Translations under genes and position numbers: made by a program
The notes under the pieces: generated by a model
The model's input: only the letters and a program-made list of their open reading frames with translations
Databases searched by the model: none
Told to the model about the DNA's origin: nothing
Origin: Chloroflexia bacterium
Lineage (GTDB): Bacteria; Chloroflexota; Chloroflexia; Thermobaculales; Thermobaculaceae
Assembly (NCBI GenBank): GCA_030446765.1
Contig: JAUJMR010000001.1
Location: 118,668 to 151,076 of the forward strand
Length of the DNA stretch: 32,409 nucleotides
Direction: 5' to 3'
Shown here: piece by piece, positions 8,360 through 15,352 of the stretch
Layout: each line of letters starts with the position of its first letter
Numbering within the stretch: the stretch's first letter is position 1

Positions 8360-8557
8360 GGAGGTGTTCCTTTCGCTGCATCGTCGACCAAGCGCGCCAG
8401 CGGCTTGCTGCGCGCGACTAGTGCCGCAAACGCTGGGCCACCGCCGGGCGGTTCCACTGAGCCTGGCGTCACTTTTGGGCGCAAACAGCACCACTGCGGT
8501 GGCGCATCCCCTGCGACGAAACCGGTAACGAAACAAAGTCAAGGGAGAGTGCAGGAC

Positions 8558-9091
8558 GTGGCGAAGGTAAGCACGAAGCTTGGGGATGGCGGGTACACCA
8601 GCCTGTGGGGCAGCCAGCGGGTCGCGAAGTACCACCCGCGCCCCGAGTCGTACGGCACGCTGGACGAGGCTTCCTCAGCGCTCGGCCTGGCACGCGCCAC
8701 TGCTACGCAGTCGCGGGTGAAGGAAGTCGTCTATGACTTGCAGCAGGACCTGTACGTGATGATGGCGGAGCTCGCCACGCCGCCCGCGGACTATGAGAAG
8801 AGCCGCTACAAGATAGAGGCGACTCACGTTGTGAAGCTTGATGCGCTGCTGCAGGAGTTGAAGGATCAGACGGAGATACCCCGACGCTTCATCACGCCCG
8901 GAGACTCTGTAAGCGGGGCAGCCCTGGACCTCGCGCGAACGGTGATTCGAAGGAGCGAGCGGATCATTGCGCGGTTACTACACGACGGCGAGATCCCGAA
9001 CATGGAGATCCTGCGTTACCTCAACCGGCTATCGGACGTGGTGTGGCTACTGGGTCGGTACGAAGAAGAACGGATGCCGAAGACCGGCTAG
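8558..9091 (+). CDS. ATP:cob(I)alamin adenosyltransferase, PduO type
   Basis: The product has 177 residues from the GTG at 8558. GGGAG is 10 bases upstream, and the protein then starts MAKVSTKLGDGG, as PduO enzymes usually do. The ATP-binding N-terminal motif is TKLGDGGYTSLWG, with RPESYGTLDEASSALGLA following. The C-terminal part has the family signature FITPGDSVSGAALDLARTVIRRSER and a final YLNRLSDVVWLLGR. The enzyme adenosylates cob(I)alamin to make coenzyme B12, for mutases, diol dehydratases or class II ribonucleotide reductase. It acts in the cytoplasm as a trimer in known cases. It stands alone here, 35 bases ahead of the tRNA-Arg. No other cobalamin gene is in the window. Confidence 0.92.
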   Translation: MAKVSTKLGDGGYTSLWGSQRVAKYHPRPESYGTLDEASSALGLARATATQSRVKEVVYDLQQDLYVMMAELATPPADYEKSRYKIEATHVVKLDALLQELKDQTEIPRRFITPGDSVSGAALDLARTVIRRSERIIARLLHDGEIPNMEILRYLNRLSDVVWLLGRYEEERMPKTG

Positions 9092-9101
9092 GTCACTCGC
9101 T

Positions 9102-9110
9102 TGGTATACT
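9102..9110 (+). promoter_or_regulatory. Extended -10 promoter of tRNA-Arg
   Basis: TGGTATACT matches an extended -10 element (TGN before TATACT) and lies 16 bases before the tRNA 5' end. No clear -35 is present, as is common with extended -10 promoters. Confidence 0.55.
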
Positions 9111-9126
9111 TAGCCACCGCGGACGT

Positions 9127-9203
9127 GCGCCAGTAGCTCAGCCGGATAGAGCGGCTGCCTTCTAAGCAGCGGGTCGGGGGTTCGAGTCCCTCCTGGCGTG
9201 CCA
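9127..9203 (+). tRNA. tRNA-Arg (anticodon UCU)
   Basis: The sequence folds as a full cloverleaf. Acceptor stem: 9127-9133 with 9193-9199, with a G-U pair at the first position. D stem: GCTC (9136-9139) with GAGC (9149-9152). Anticodon stem: GCTGC (9154-9158) with GCAGC (9166-9170), enclosing the loop CTTCTAA with anticodon TCT at 9161-9163. T stem: GGGGG (9176-9180) with 9188-9192 and the loop TTCGAGT. The CCA end is encoded (9201-9203). It reads AGA codons and pairs by wobble with AGG. A hairpin terminator follows. tRNA 3' ends are frequent integration sites, and the next block looks accessory. Confidence 0.95.
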
Positions 9204-9242
9204 CCGTAACTCCAGGTGCCTCCTAGGGTTTCTCGAGCAGTC

Positions 9243-9273
9243 GCCCCTCCGCTTGGTGCCGCGAGGGGCTTTG
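9243..9273 (+). terminator. Terminator after tRNA-Arg
   Basis: GCCCCTC (9243-9249) pairs with GAGGGGC (9263-9269), followed by TTTG. The stem is 7 bp with two more pairs past a bulged C, and the T-run is short. Confidence 0.6.
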
Positions 9274-9295
9274 TAATGCAATTCGTAATGCAATT
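9273..9295. repeat. Two 11-bp direct repeats beside the tRNA
   Basis: GTAATGCAATT occurs at 9273-9283 and again at 9285-9295, separated by one C. Closely spaced short direct repeats next to a tRNA end are typical of arm-type sites of tyrosine integrases. No integrase gene is present here, so this may be a leftover of an integrated element. Confidence 0.5.
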
Positions 9296-9526
9296 GGCGA
9301 GCCGTCACCCGCGCCCAGTCAAGTGGCGTCAGGTCTGTCCAGGGTCTGAGCTTGTAGGATCCCGTTAATTCTGAGCCAAATCCTCCGGATCACCGTTGGG
9401 GTCTGTTCGATGCCGTGAGGAGTGTGGCGACAGCGCCGGCTACATACTCTCCTCCCTCCACCTCCAGATCTTTATGAGACGTTTACGCTCTGGCGTTTCA
9501 GCGTTTAGTTTGCTGTCTGTAAACTT
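9296..9526. other. Non-coding stretch before the STAS-like gene
   Basis: No gene is supported. The open frame that continues upstream of 9540 to 9396 is not credible coding sequence, because the ribosome binding site points to 9540. The stretch from 9480 to 9526 contains three GTTT motifs and must hold the promoter, but no clear -35/-10 pair was found. Confidence 0.3.
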
Positions 9527-9539
9527 AGGGGAGCACGTC

Positions 9540-10100
9540 GTGAATGAGGAGTACTGCTCCCAAGGTTGGAGGGGGTACCCTATAGATCATCCGGCGATCC
9601 ACTACCCCGGCGGCGAACTCAATGTCACCACGCCGTCACGCGGCGATCTCCGCTCAAGCGCTCCGGTCGTGTTCCGACCGTTAGGGCGAGAGTTGACCGC
9701 GCGGAATTTCGAGGCGAATGCATCGTGCGTGTTCAACGGCCTTCCATCACCCGGTGGCGTGGTGATACTCGACCCAACCGGGCTGGACTTCATAAACCTC
9801 TATTTCATCGCCGGCCTCTATCACCTCGCTCTGTCGCTCCACGAGGAGTCCGGGTGCCAGGTCGCACTGGACTTGAGCATAGGTCCCGCATGGGGGTACA
9901 TGGTTCGCTTGGCCCTTCCAGCACTGCTGCCGAAGGGTATCGAGTCTCCCGAGGGATCCGAAGCGACCGCCGAAAGGTATCGCGGAAACAACATCGGATT
10001 GCTAGAGTTCACGCCCGTTCGGGCAGGACGGCGCGAGGAATGGGAGGAAAGTATCCCGGATCGGGGAGAACTGCGGACGATGCGCCAACGTGAGCGGTGA
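9540..10100 (+). CDS. STAS-like domain protein, unassigned
   Basis: The product has 186 residues. The GTG at 9540 was chosen because AGGGGAG lies 6 bases upstream. I do not recognise the whole protein. Residues about 70-140 (GGVVILDPTGLDFINLYFIAG, then a helix, GCQVALDLSIGP, then LALPALLP) have the strand-helix order of a STAS-like domain, such as the N-terminal part of some GHKL ATP-binding regulators. The C-terminal kinase-type half of those proteins is missing, and the end is a polar Arg/Glu-rich tail. It could therefore be a stand-alone anti-sigma-antagonist-like protein or a truncated regulator. It precedes the antitoxin gene by about 90 bases and is likely part of the same accessory block. 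Confidence 0.5.
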   Translation: MNEEYCSQGWRGYPIDHPAIHYPGGELNVTTPSRGDLRSSAPVVFRPLGRELTARNFEANASCVFNGLPSPGGVVILDPTGLDFINLYFIAGLYHLALSLHEESGCQVALDLSIGPAWGYMVRLALPALLPKGIESPEGSEATAERYRGNNIGLLEFTPVRAGRREEWEESIPDRGELRTMRQRER

Positions 10101-10102
10101 CG

Positions 10103-10131
10103 TTGACTTTGGCGGTATTTTACCGTACAGT
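10103..10131 (+). promoter_or_regulatory. Promoter of the antitoxin gene
   Basis: TTGACT (10103-10108), a 17-base spacer and TACAGT (10126-10131) form a good sigma-70-type promoter. The expected start point, near 10138, falls just before the palindrome at 10144-10168. Confidence 0.65.
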
Positions 10132-10143
10132 GTAGCGAGGACG

Positions 10144-10168
10144 GCTCATCCGCCGAATGCGGATGAGC
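10144..10168. promoter_or_regulatory. Palindromic operator of the toxin-antitoxin module
   Basis: A perfect inverted repeat with 10-bp arms (GCTCATCCGC and its complement) flanks CGAAT. It lies directly after the predicted start of transcription and 25 bases before the antitoxin GTG. This is the expected place for autorepression by a ribbon-helix-helix antitoxin. Confidence 0.65.
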
Positions 10169-10192
10169 GTGGGTATGATAAGGAGGCGGGAC

Positions 10193-10483
10193 GTGGCTGG
10201 AACGCCGCAGAATACGGATCGGCTCGATCTTCGACTGTCCCGGGAGCTGAAGATGCGGTGGGAGCGCGCAACGGAGCTCGCCGGTGCGGCATCGATCGCC
10301 AGCTTCGTGAAGCTGGCGGCCACCGAGCGCGCCGACGCCCTGATCCGTGAGCACGATACGCTGTTTCTGAGCGGTGAGGAGAGCGGCTGGCTGCATGAGT
10401 TCCTCGGCGAGCCGGTCCGTGAGCCGACGCCAGCCTTACAGCGCGCCTCCGAGCGACACCGCGAGCTGGTCGGGCCCGACTAG
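10193..10483 (+). CDS. DUF1778 (TacA-type) antitoxin
   Basis: The product has 96 residues from the GTG at 10193, with AAGGAGG 6 bases upstream. The N-terminal ribbon-helix-helix part is NTDRLDLRLSRELKMRWERATELAG, followed by the helix SFVKLAATERADALIREHDTLFLS. The C-terminal part, WLHEFLGEPVREPTPALQRASERHREL, is the toxin-neutralising tail of DUF1778 antitoxins. In TacA-TacT and AtaR-AtaT modules the partner is a GNAT acetyltransferase that acetylates aminoacyl-tRNA and stops translation. A start of such a toxin gene follows at 10487 but is cut off. The promoter, operator and ribosome binding site of this antitoxin are intact, so it may still be made as an orphan. Confidence 0.85.
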   Translation: MAGTPQNTDRLDLRLSRELKMRWERATELAGAASIASFVKLAATERADALIREHDTLFLSGEESGWLHEFLGEPVREPTPALQRASERHRELVGPD

Positions 10484-11511
10484 CGGATGGGGGATGCCCC
10501 GTTTCGCATCGAGCCGTTGGCTAACCACGACCGCACTGCATTCAGCTGCGGCGAGTCCTCGAACGATGCCGTCCCGCAGGCACCGAGCATCAGCGCTGCG
10601 GCGGCCATCACGACACCTACAGGGATCGCTGCGCTCGGCGCGAGCGCGCCTGCACCGGTGTCAGGCATCTCCCCCGGCACTTCGCCCTGCTGGTCGTCGC
10701 CAGCGCCGGTGTCTGTGCTGAACGTGTAGTGTGCAGAGTTGGTCTTTTCGGCGCTGATTACCTTCGTGCCCTTGTGGAACACTTCGCCTTCATCATCGCC
10801 TGCAGATATGCGTCCGAACGAAAACTGGATCTCCGTTCCCGCAGGCACCTGTATCTCCTGGGTATACACGGTGCCATCACCGACGCAATCCACGTCGGTG
10901 GGCTCGCTGTTGATCAACTCAGCGTCACCGCAGAAGATCAGGAACGTTCCCTCGGCGGCTTCGCGGTCGGTCTCAGCGTACGCGGCGTAGAACGTTTCGC
11001 CCTGTGGGACGTCGCCGTTGAGCTTAAGCTCGAACGTCTTCGTGACCAGCTCGCCGCCCTCCTGCTGGTTGTCTGGCACCTGCTGCTCATCGCCCGTGAC
11101 CGCGCCCTTGACGCTCGCTGTGAAGCTGATATCCTCCGTGATGTCCATCGGCTCGCGCCATTCCTTGATCGTCGTCACCGGCTCGCCGGGGAAGACGCCG
11201 AACTGGCTCTCGACCGTGCCGGTACCCTGGACGAGTACCACCACGAGCTGCTTGCCGCCGACCATCCACTGCGCATTTCCGGTGTAGTTGCCGTCACCGT
11301 CCGGGTCAAGCAGCTGAACTGCCGAGAACTCGGACTGGGGCAGCCCGTACAGCGCGAAGAAGGTCGCATTGGCGTCTACGTCGCCTGAAGTTTGGACCTC
11401 GAATGTGAGCTGGACGTATTCGTCGCCTTGAGCCAGACCCTGGATGGAAAACAATGCTGCGATGAGCAGTGCCGCCATGAATGCTGCGATGTTCCGCAAT
11501 GTCCTCTCCAT
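10480..11511 (-). CDS. Secreted surface protein with MPDTG sorting-like signal and altered C-terminus
   Basis: The product has 343 residues. A signal peptide (basic start, hydrophobic core, cut after GLAQ near residue 28) leads into two related beta-rich repeats: about 33-135 (LTFEVQTSGDVDANATFFALYG) and about 155-275 (KTFELKLNGDVPQGETFYAAYA). A polar linker leads to EMPDTGAG, an LPxTG-like motif, and a hydrophobic helix (IPVGVVMAAAALMLGA). A sorting signal should end with a few basic residues, but here ~30 more residues follow that are encoded antisense to the truncated toxin gene. Its stop at 10480-10482 even overlaps the antitoxin stop. The native end was probably lost at the junction. The protein should be anchored to the cell surface; its ligand is unknown. 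Upstream AAAGAGA is a weak ribosome site. Confidence 0.8.
   Translation of the reverse strand: MERTLRNIAAFMAALLIAALFSIQGLAQGDEYVQLTFEVQTSGDVDANATFFALYGLPQSEFSAVQLLDPDGDGNYTGNAQWMVGGKQLVVVLVQGTGTVESQFGVFPGEPVTTIKEWREPMDITEDISFTASVKGAVTGDEQQVPDNQQEGGELVTKTFELKLNGDVPQGETFYAAYAETDREAAEGTFLIFCGDAELINSEPTDVDCVGDGTVYTQEIQVPAGTEIQFSFGRISAGDDEGEVFHKGTKVISAEKTNSAHYTFSTDTGAGDDQQGEVPGEMPDTGAGALAPSAAIPVGVVMAAAALMLGACGTASFEDSPQLNAVRSWLANGSMRNGASPIR
10487..10567 (+). pseudogene. Truncated TacT-type GNAT toxin
   Basis: An ATG 3 bases after the antitoxin stop opens a frame whose first ~22-27 codons read MGDAPFRIEPLANHDRTAF followed by SCGE. This is the characteristic N-terminus of TacT-type GNAT toxins (RIEPL...HDR..FSCG). 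The frame stays open to 10729, but after about codon 27 the residues are the antisense of a conserved surface-protein end, with no GNAT features such as the acetyl-CoA loop. The toxin gene has therefore been cut by a deletion or recombination junction near 10565. Confidence 0.7.
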
Positions 11512-11673
11512 TCTCTTTGTATGCCTGCTGAACCAATTTTTGGCTGGACTGTCGAACTGCGTTATGTCCCGATGGCTAACCTCCTCCTATATTCGAACGT
11601 CCTGAGTTGAACACCGCTGAGATTCTCCTGCCAACGGCCTCCGTCTCCCCTATCGTAGGCGGGACTGGTGACG

Positions 11674-11694
11674 TGCACATCGGGGAAATGTGCA
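11674..11694. repeat. 7-bp inverted repeat in the leader of the surface-protein gene
   Basis: TGCACAT (11674-11680) and ATGTGCA (11688-11694) enclose CGGGGAA. It lies about 165 bases before the start of the surface-protein gene and could be a leader hairpin or an operator. I could not match the surrounding sequence to a known riboswitch. Confidence 0.35.
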
Positions 11695-11770
11695 TGGCCA
11701 AGTACGCACTCCTACCTAGTCAGCACGTACGCGCAGTTGCGTATCAACGGTGAAACCCATTCACCTCAGC

Positions 11771-11804
11771 CGTGCCTTCGAGAGCGTAGGCTCTAGAAGG
11801 CACG
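11771..11804 (-). terminator. Hairpin downstream of the MPNTG protein gene
   Basis: Nine-base arms (CGTGCCTTC and complement) continue, after one mismatch, with AGAG pairing CTCT around a 6-base loop. It begins 6 bases after the stop of the minus-strand gene that ends at 11811. There is no T-run, so it is either a factor-assisted terminator or an RNA-stabilising hairpin. Confidence 0.5.
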
Positions 11805-11810
11805 CGTGGC

Positions 11811-12512
11811 TCAGGCCCGTGACCGTCGAAGCACCAGCGCGGAACCGGTGACCAGAGCGACGAGAAGCGTCGCCAGCACCGCAAGCGAACCAGTCGCCCC
11901 CGATTCCCCGCCTGCACCGGTGTTCGGCATATTGGCGGTCTGTCCGTTCTGACTCGCATCGCCGCCTCCCATGCCCGGGTCACCACCACTCGCCTGGACG
12001 CCGTCAGCAGAGCCCTGTGCGTCACCCCCCTGCCCTGCCTCGGGCTCGAAGCGAGTCGACTCCCCGGCAATCGGGAACGGTCCCTCGCCGTTTCCGGCGG
12101 CGTGCGTCACATAGTCCAACCTGGCACAGGCGATTGGCTCCGGACTATCGTCAGACCGATGGACCGCGAGGAACCGCCCGGTCGAGATGACTTTCTCGGG
12201 CGATTGCTTGACCGTCGTCTCGCTCCGATTACTCACGACCGCGTTGAGCTTGTGGACTACTTCAGCACCACGGAAGCAGTCGCCAACCTGTATGGACACC
12301 GGCAGAGACGCGTTGTTCGGCTGGCCCAGGAGCCGGATGCGGATCGTCGTCGTGCCGTCCCCGTTCTCGACCAGTACCGCCCTGCCCCCCTGCCCATTGC
12401 GGCCAGTCTGCTCCAACGCCACCACGCCGGTCCGCTTGCCGCCCTGGGCGGATGCAGTGTGAGTCACTCCAAGTACAAGCGCCAGCAGACACAGTAGATA
12501 CAACCCTCTCAT
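11811..12512 (-). CDS. Secreted surface protein with MPNTG sorting-like signal
   Basis: The product has 233 residues, and AGGAGGG lies 5 bases before the ATG. A signal peptide ends near THTASA (residue 22). Residues about 45-130 form a beta-rich domain resembling the CHRD-like domains of Chloroflexota secreted proteins (GTTTIRIRLLGQ...VGDCFRGAEVVHKLNAVV...GRFLAVHRSDD), but the usual metal-binding His residues are not evident. A low-complexity Gly/Asp/Gln linker follows, then MPNTGAGG, a hydrophobic helix (LAVLATLLVALVTGSALVL) and the basic tail RRSRA. This is a complete LPxTG-like sorting signal. It follows the L,D-transpeptidase gene after 10 bases, so the two are probably one operon. The function is not known beyond surface attachment. 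Confidence 0.82.
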   Translation of the reverse strand: MRGLYLLCLLALVLGVTHTASAQGGKRTGVVALEQTGRNGQGGRAVLVENGDGTTTIRIRLLGQPNNASLPVSIQVGDCFRGAEVVHKLNAVVSNRSETTVKQSPEKVISTGRFLAVHRSDDSPEPIACARLDYVTHAAGNGEGPFPIAGESTRFEPEAGQGGDAQGSADGVQASGGDPGMGGGDASQNGQTANMPNTGAGGESGATGSLAVLATLLVALVTGSALVLRRSRA

Positions 12513-12522
12513 CGCCGCCCTC

Positions 12523-13269
12523 CTATGAGCTCACTACGCGAATTACGGTGCCATTGGGAGCGAATGCCCACACCTTCTGCATCGACCACAGCGGCAAGTT
12601 GACACAGCCGTGGCTCCCGGTGCGTCGCACGCCGTCAGGATCCGTGTGCCACACGTTCGTTCCATAGCCGTAGTACGGTCGCCACGGTGCGTCGTGGATG
12701 TAGTAGCCGTCCCACCGGTAGCGCATCGCATACTTGGTCCACTCCGGCTCGTAATAATACGGACTGCCTGGGGGCCAGGGCGACACGAATTTGTACGGGC
12801 TGAGCTTCGCGATGACCTTGAACGTCCCCGTGGGCGTCTTCAGCTCCGGCCTGCCGGTCGTGGCGGCGCTGACGAACTGGAGGCGTCCGTCCAGGTACGC
12901 TTCGAGCTGCTGCCGCGCGAGTGATACCACGATTACTCGGTAGTAGTTGCGTGCTATAGACGTCCCCGCAAGACCCACGTGGGTCATATACGACCGGACC
13001 GCGTAGCCCGTGTTCCCGCGATATGACACCTTGTACCACTGCGAGTTGTGCGGTCCCGACACGATTTTCACCACCGCACCCTTGGGCATATTCATCTTGA
13101 CGGCGAAGCCATAGCCGGGGCCGGTGCGCATACGCAGGTACGAGCCGTTGTAGACTCTGGAGTAGCCTCCCACGATGGGGCCCGCAGCATAGGCGGTGCT
13201 CGTCGACTGTGGGCCGACTAGTGTAGCTACCAAGAACAACACCATAAGGATTGCGCGTGCTTTGGTCAC
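12523..13269 (-). CDS. Secreted L,D-transpeptidase with SH3 domain
   Basis: The product has 248 residues from the GTG at 13269. That start has AGGAGG 7 bases upstream and gives a proper signal peptide ending STAYA (residue 28). Residues about 32-95 form a bacterial SH3 domain (YLRMRTGPGYGF...VVKIVSGPHNSQWYKVSYRGNTGYA). Residues 109-247 form a YkuD catalytic domain. The active-site motif is SHGCVNL with Cys222, with His220 and an earlier IHD His at 192. Such enzymes cross-link peptidoglycan through 3-3 bonds or attach proteins to it. It works outside the membrane and is the first gene of a pair with the MPNTG surface protein, consistent with a cell-wall role for both. Confidence 0.92.
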   Translation of the reverse strand: MTKARAILMVLFLVATLVGPQSTSTAYAAGPIVGGYSRVYNGSYLRMRTGPGYGFAVKMNMPKGAVVKIVSGPHNSQWYKVSYRGNTGYAVRSYMTHVGLAGTSIARNYYRVIVVSLARQQLEAYLDGRLQFVSAATTGRPELKTPTGTFKVIAKLSPYKFVSPWPPGSPYYYEPEWTKYAMRYRWDGYYIHDAPWRPYYGYGTNVWHTDPDGVRRTGSHGCVNLPLWSMQKVWAFAPNGTVIRVVSS

Positions 13270-13381
13270 CTTCCTACCTCCTTGATTGTTCGTCGACTGC
13301 TTGTCTTGGGGCTGGGTGTAGGCTAGCGGTGATCTATCCCGGGCATCGCTCCTTTTTCCCTCTCGCCTGCTGTTGCGGGTA

Positions 13382-13412
13382 CCTGGAAACCGGTCCGCCG
13401 CCGGTTCCCAGG
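13382..13412 (-). terminator. Hairpin between the propeller and transpeptidase genes
   Basis: CCTGGAAACCGG (13382-13393) and CCGGTTCCCAGG (13401-13412) pair over 12 bp with one A-C mismatch and a 7-base loop. It begins 16 bases after the stop of the propeller gene. It may end that transcript or partly attenuate read-through into the transpeptidase gene. There is no T-run. Confidence 0.45.
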
Positions 13413-13427
13413 GCACTTGCCGCCGCA

Positions 13428-14858
13428 CTAGAGGACCTTGCTCACGATGAGCCCATATCGCTGGTCCGACTGGAACATGTAGCGCACCCCATTGATAACC
13501 AACCGCTCAACGGCCCACGCGCCGTCGTACACGTTATCGGTGCTCTCTATCTGCACCTGGTGGTACCTCTGCCTGGCGGTGAACCCCTGCTCGCCGACAT
13601 ACCCGTATCCCTGTAGCCCGGCTTTGTACCAGCCGACGTAGATGAAGTCGTCCATCACGTACAGGGTGTGCGCGGGTGTGAGTTGTCCGTTCACGCCCAC
13701 GTTCGGCCTAACGCCGTCGATGTAGTGCGGCGGATGTGTCGAGAACGGTCCGCCGATGTCCCACATCTGCACCGGCTCGTCGTACCGGGAGTACAGGAAC
13801 TCATCCTGGATGAACAGCCGCGTTCCCGCGCTGTTGGGCACCGCGTGGTGGGCGCGGAAGGGATAGTAGTCGATGACGTGCTCCTTGATGATCGGTGTCG
13901 GGTTGACGCCCGGGGTAACCTTCGCGGCGTTCAGGATAATGACGCCCAGGCGCCAGTAGGAGATGTAGACACGCCGCCCTTTGTTGGGGTGAGTGGCGAC
14001 GTGAATGTCGTGTACCCTGTTACTACCGTAGCCCGGACCGTAGGGATCAGCCTTCGGGTTCCTGTATCGACCTATCTCCTTCGGCTTCCAAACCGACCCG
14101 CCCTTCGTACCGGAGATGTCGAGGACGCGCATATCCTTCGTGTAGTTCGCGGCGACATAGATATAGAGGCCGTTGCCATTGCCGTCCTTCTCGACGAAGA
14201 GGTTATGCGTGTCGCACCAGTTGCTGCCGAAGTGCTGGCTCTTTTTGACTGGATACTTCGGGCTGGTCACGTCGATGATGACAACACCGCAATAGCCGGC
14301 GGTGCGGCTACGCTCGAGGGCGAGCGCGATGTACTGCCTCGTGCCTCGCCGGAAGTGCTGGATGTCCTGCACCCGCGTGTAGAGCGCTGCGGTAGTCGCC
14401 CACTTGTGCCGCCGCAGCACGACCGGCCGGGCGGGATTGGTGACCTCGTAATGAGTGTATGCTCCACGGTATGCAGCTCCCTGCACCACGAAGCTGCGGG
14501 TGCCCACCTGGTACACGTCGAGGTCCGTGTTGTCACACTGGCCGTTGTTCACCGCGGCAGTGAACTGCATCCGATAGGCACGCCCTGTTCGGTTGATGTC
14601 TTCGTCGCAGGTAGCATCGCCGGTAATGATGGACGCCGAAACGTCGCCATCGGTCGTGCGGTGGTGGTTATGGTGCCCGTCCTGCTCCTCGTCGGGAGCC
14701 ACCACGGGCTTGTCGGGCGCGGCTCTCAACTCGCTGGAGCTTGATCGTTGCAGCGAGGCGTTCCTGCTGCCACCCTCACGCATTGCCAGCCCGTCCAGGG
14801 GCGCCGCGGAGACTAGCAGCGCGACGAGCAGCACCGCGGTTATGATTTTCGTCAACAT
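13428..14858 (-). CDS. Secreted LVIVD-repeat-type beta-propeller protein
   Basis: The product has 476 residues from the ATG at 14858. GGAGGG lies 7 bases upstream and the protein then starts with a signal peptide (MLTKIITAVLLVALLVSAAP); the longer frame to 15038 runs into the cupin gene. A short acidic/His-rich linker (around HHNHHR) is followed by repeats of the type GVVIIDVTSPKYPV, MRVLDISGTKGG, VHDIHVATHP, VYISYWRLGVIILNAAKV and MWDIGGPF. These are typical blades of LVIVD-like propellers. Such proteins are extracellular and usually of unknown function, sometimes with adhesive or binding roles. No enzyme motif is evident. It ends before the transpeptidase gene and follows the cupin gene after 50 bases. 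Confidence 0.78.
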   Translation of the reverse strand: MLTKIITAVLLVALLVSAAPLDGLAMREGGSRNASLQRSSSSELRAAPDKPVVAPDEEQDGHHNHHRTTDGDVSASIITGDATCDEDINRTGRAYRMQFTAAVNNGQCDNTDLDVYQVGTRSFVVQGAAYRGAYTHYEVTNPARPVVLRRHKWATTAALYTRVQDIQHFRRGTRQYIALALERSRTAGYCGVVIIDVTSPKYPVKKSQHFGSNWCDTHNLFVEKDGNGNGLYIYVAANYTKDMRVLDISGTKGGSVWKPKEIGRYRNPKADPYGPGYGSNRVHDIHVATHPNKGRRVYISYWRLGVIILNAAKVTPGVNPTPIIKEHVIDYYPFRAHHAVPNSAGTRLFIQDEFLYSRYDEPVQMWDIGGPFSTHPPHYIDGVRPNVGVNGQLTPAHTLYVMDDFIYVGWYKAGLQGYGYVGEQGFTARQRYHQVQIESTDNVYDGAWAVERLVINGVRYMFQSDQRYGLIVSKVL

Positions 14859-14908
14859 CGTCTGACCCTCCAATCCATTTCTGCAGCCAACACCGTCCGT
14901 GCATTTCG

Positions 14909-15352
14909 TCACGCGCTCACTTCCAATCTTTCCGCCGAATCTCCGTCCCCTGGAGGCGGCCCGGTGATCTCGACACCGTACCGAGCCGTTATCGTTACGA
15001 GCTGCTCGACCCCCGCCGGCCCCTCGGAATCGGGCCACTCTGCGAGGTAACCCTCAAGTCCGGCCGGTGCAAAGATCTGGAGCATTCTTGCCCGCTCGGA
15101 CTTCACACAGTAGAAATGCTCTCGTCCTCGCGGCAGGACCGCGGACATGCCCGTCCTCAGGTCGAACCTCGTACCGTCGACGTGAAAGCACACGTACCCA
15201 TCCAGGACGTACACGACTTCGTCCTCGCGCGTATGGAGGTGCCGCGGAGCTTCTCCACCGCGCTGTACTGTCCGCTCGATAATGGCGAGCAGTCCGTTTG
15301 TCTGCTCACCAGCGACCAGAACACTGCCCCGATCCACGCCTCCTCCGTTCAC
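14909..15352 (-). CDS. Cupin domain protein
   Basis: The product has 147 residues from the GTG at 15352, which has a modest AAGGG about 10 bases upstream; the start is uncertain and the frame stays open to 15451. The core is a single cupin barrel. Motif 1 is APRHLHTREDEVVYVLDG, with the two His and the Glu that bind metal; motif 2 is AVLPRGREHFYCV, with the later His. The final ~40 residues resemble the tail of quercetin-dioxygenase-like small cupins (FAPAGLEGYLAEWPD). It may be a dioxygenase-like enzyme or a small-molecule sensor, and the substrate is unknown. It precedes the propeller gene on the same strand by 50 bases. Confidence 0.85.
   Translation of the reverse strand: MNGGGVDRGSVLVAGEQTNGLLAIIERTVQRGGEAPRHLHTREDEVVYVLDGYVCFHVDGTRFDLRTGMSAVLPRGREHFYCVKSERARMLQIFAPAGLEGYLAEWPDSEGPAGVEQLVTITARYGVEITGPPPGDGDSAERLEVSA

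Noticed and set aside
7940..8557. Upstream extension of the PduO reading frame by about 200 codons
   Set aside because: It runs opposite to the isomerase gene and its control region, has no family similarity, and the ribosome site points to 8558.
8360..8557. Cobalamin riboswitch before the PduO gene
   Set aside because: CCACTG and a GCCTGGCG-like stretch are present, but the B12 box and the ordered stems are not recognisable.
10487..10729. Plus-strand frame of 80 codons taken as a full toxin
   Set aside because: Only the first ~27 codons match a toxin; the rest is the antisense of the surface-protein gene.
11512..11810. Cyclic-di-GMP or other riboswitch before the surface-protein gene
   Set aside because: Short hairpins occur, but none of the conserved core sequences were found.
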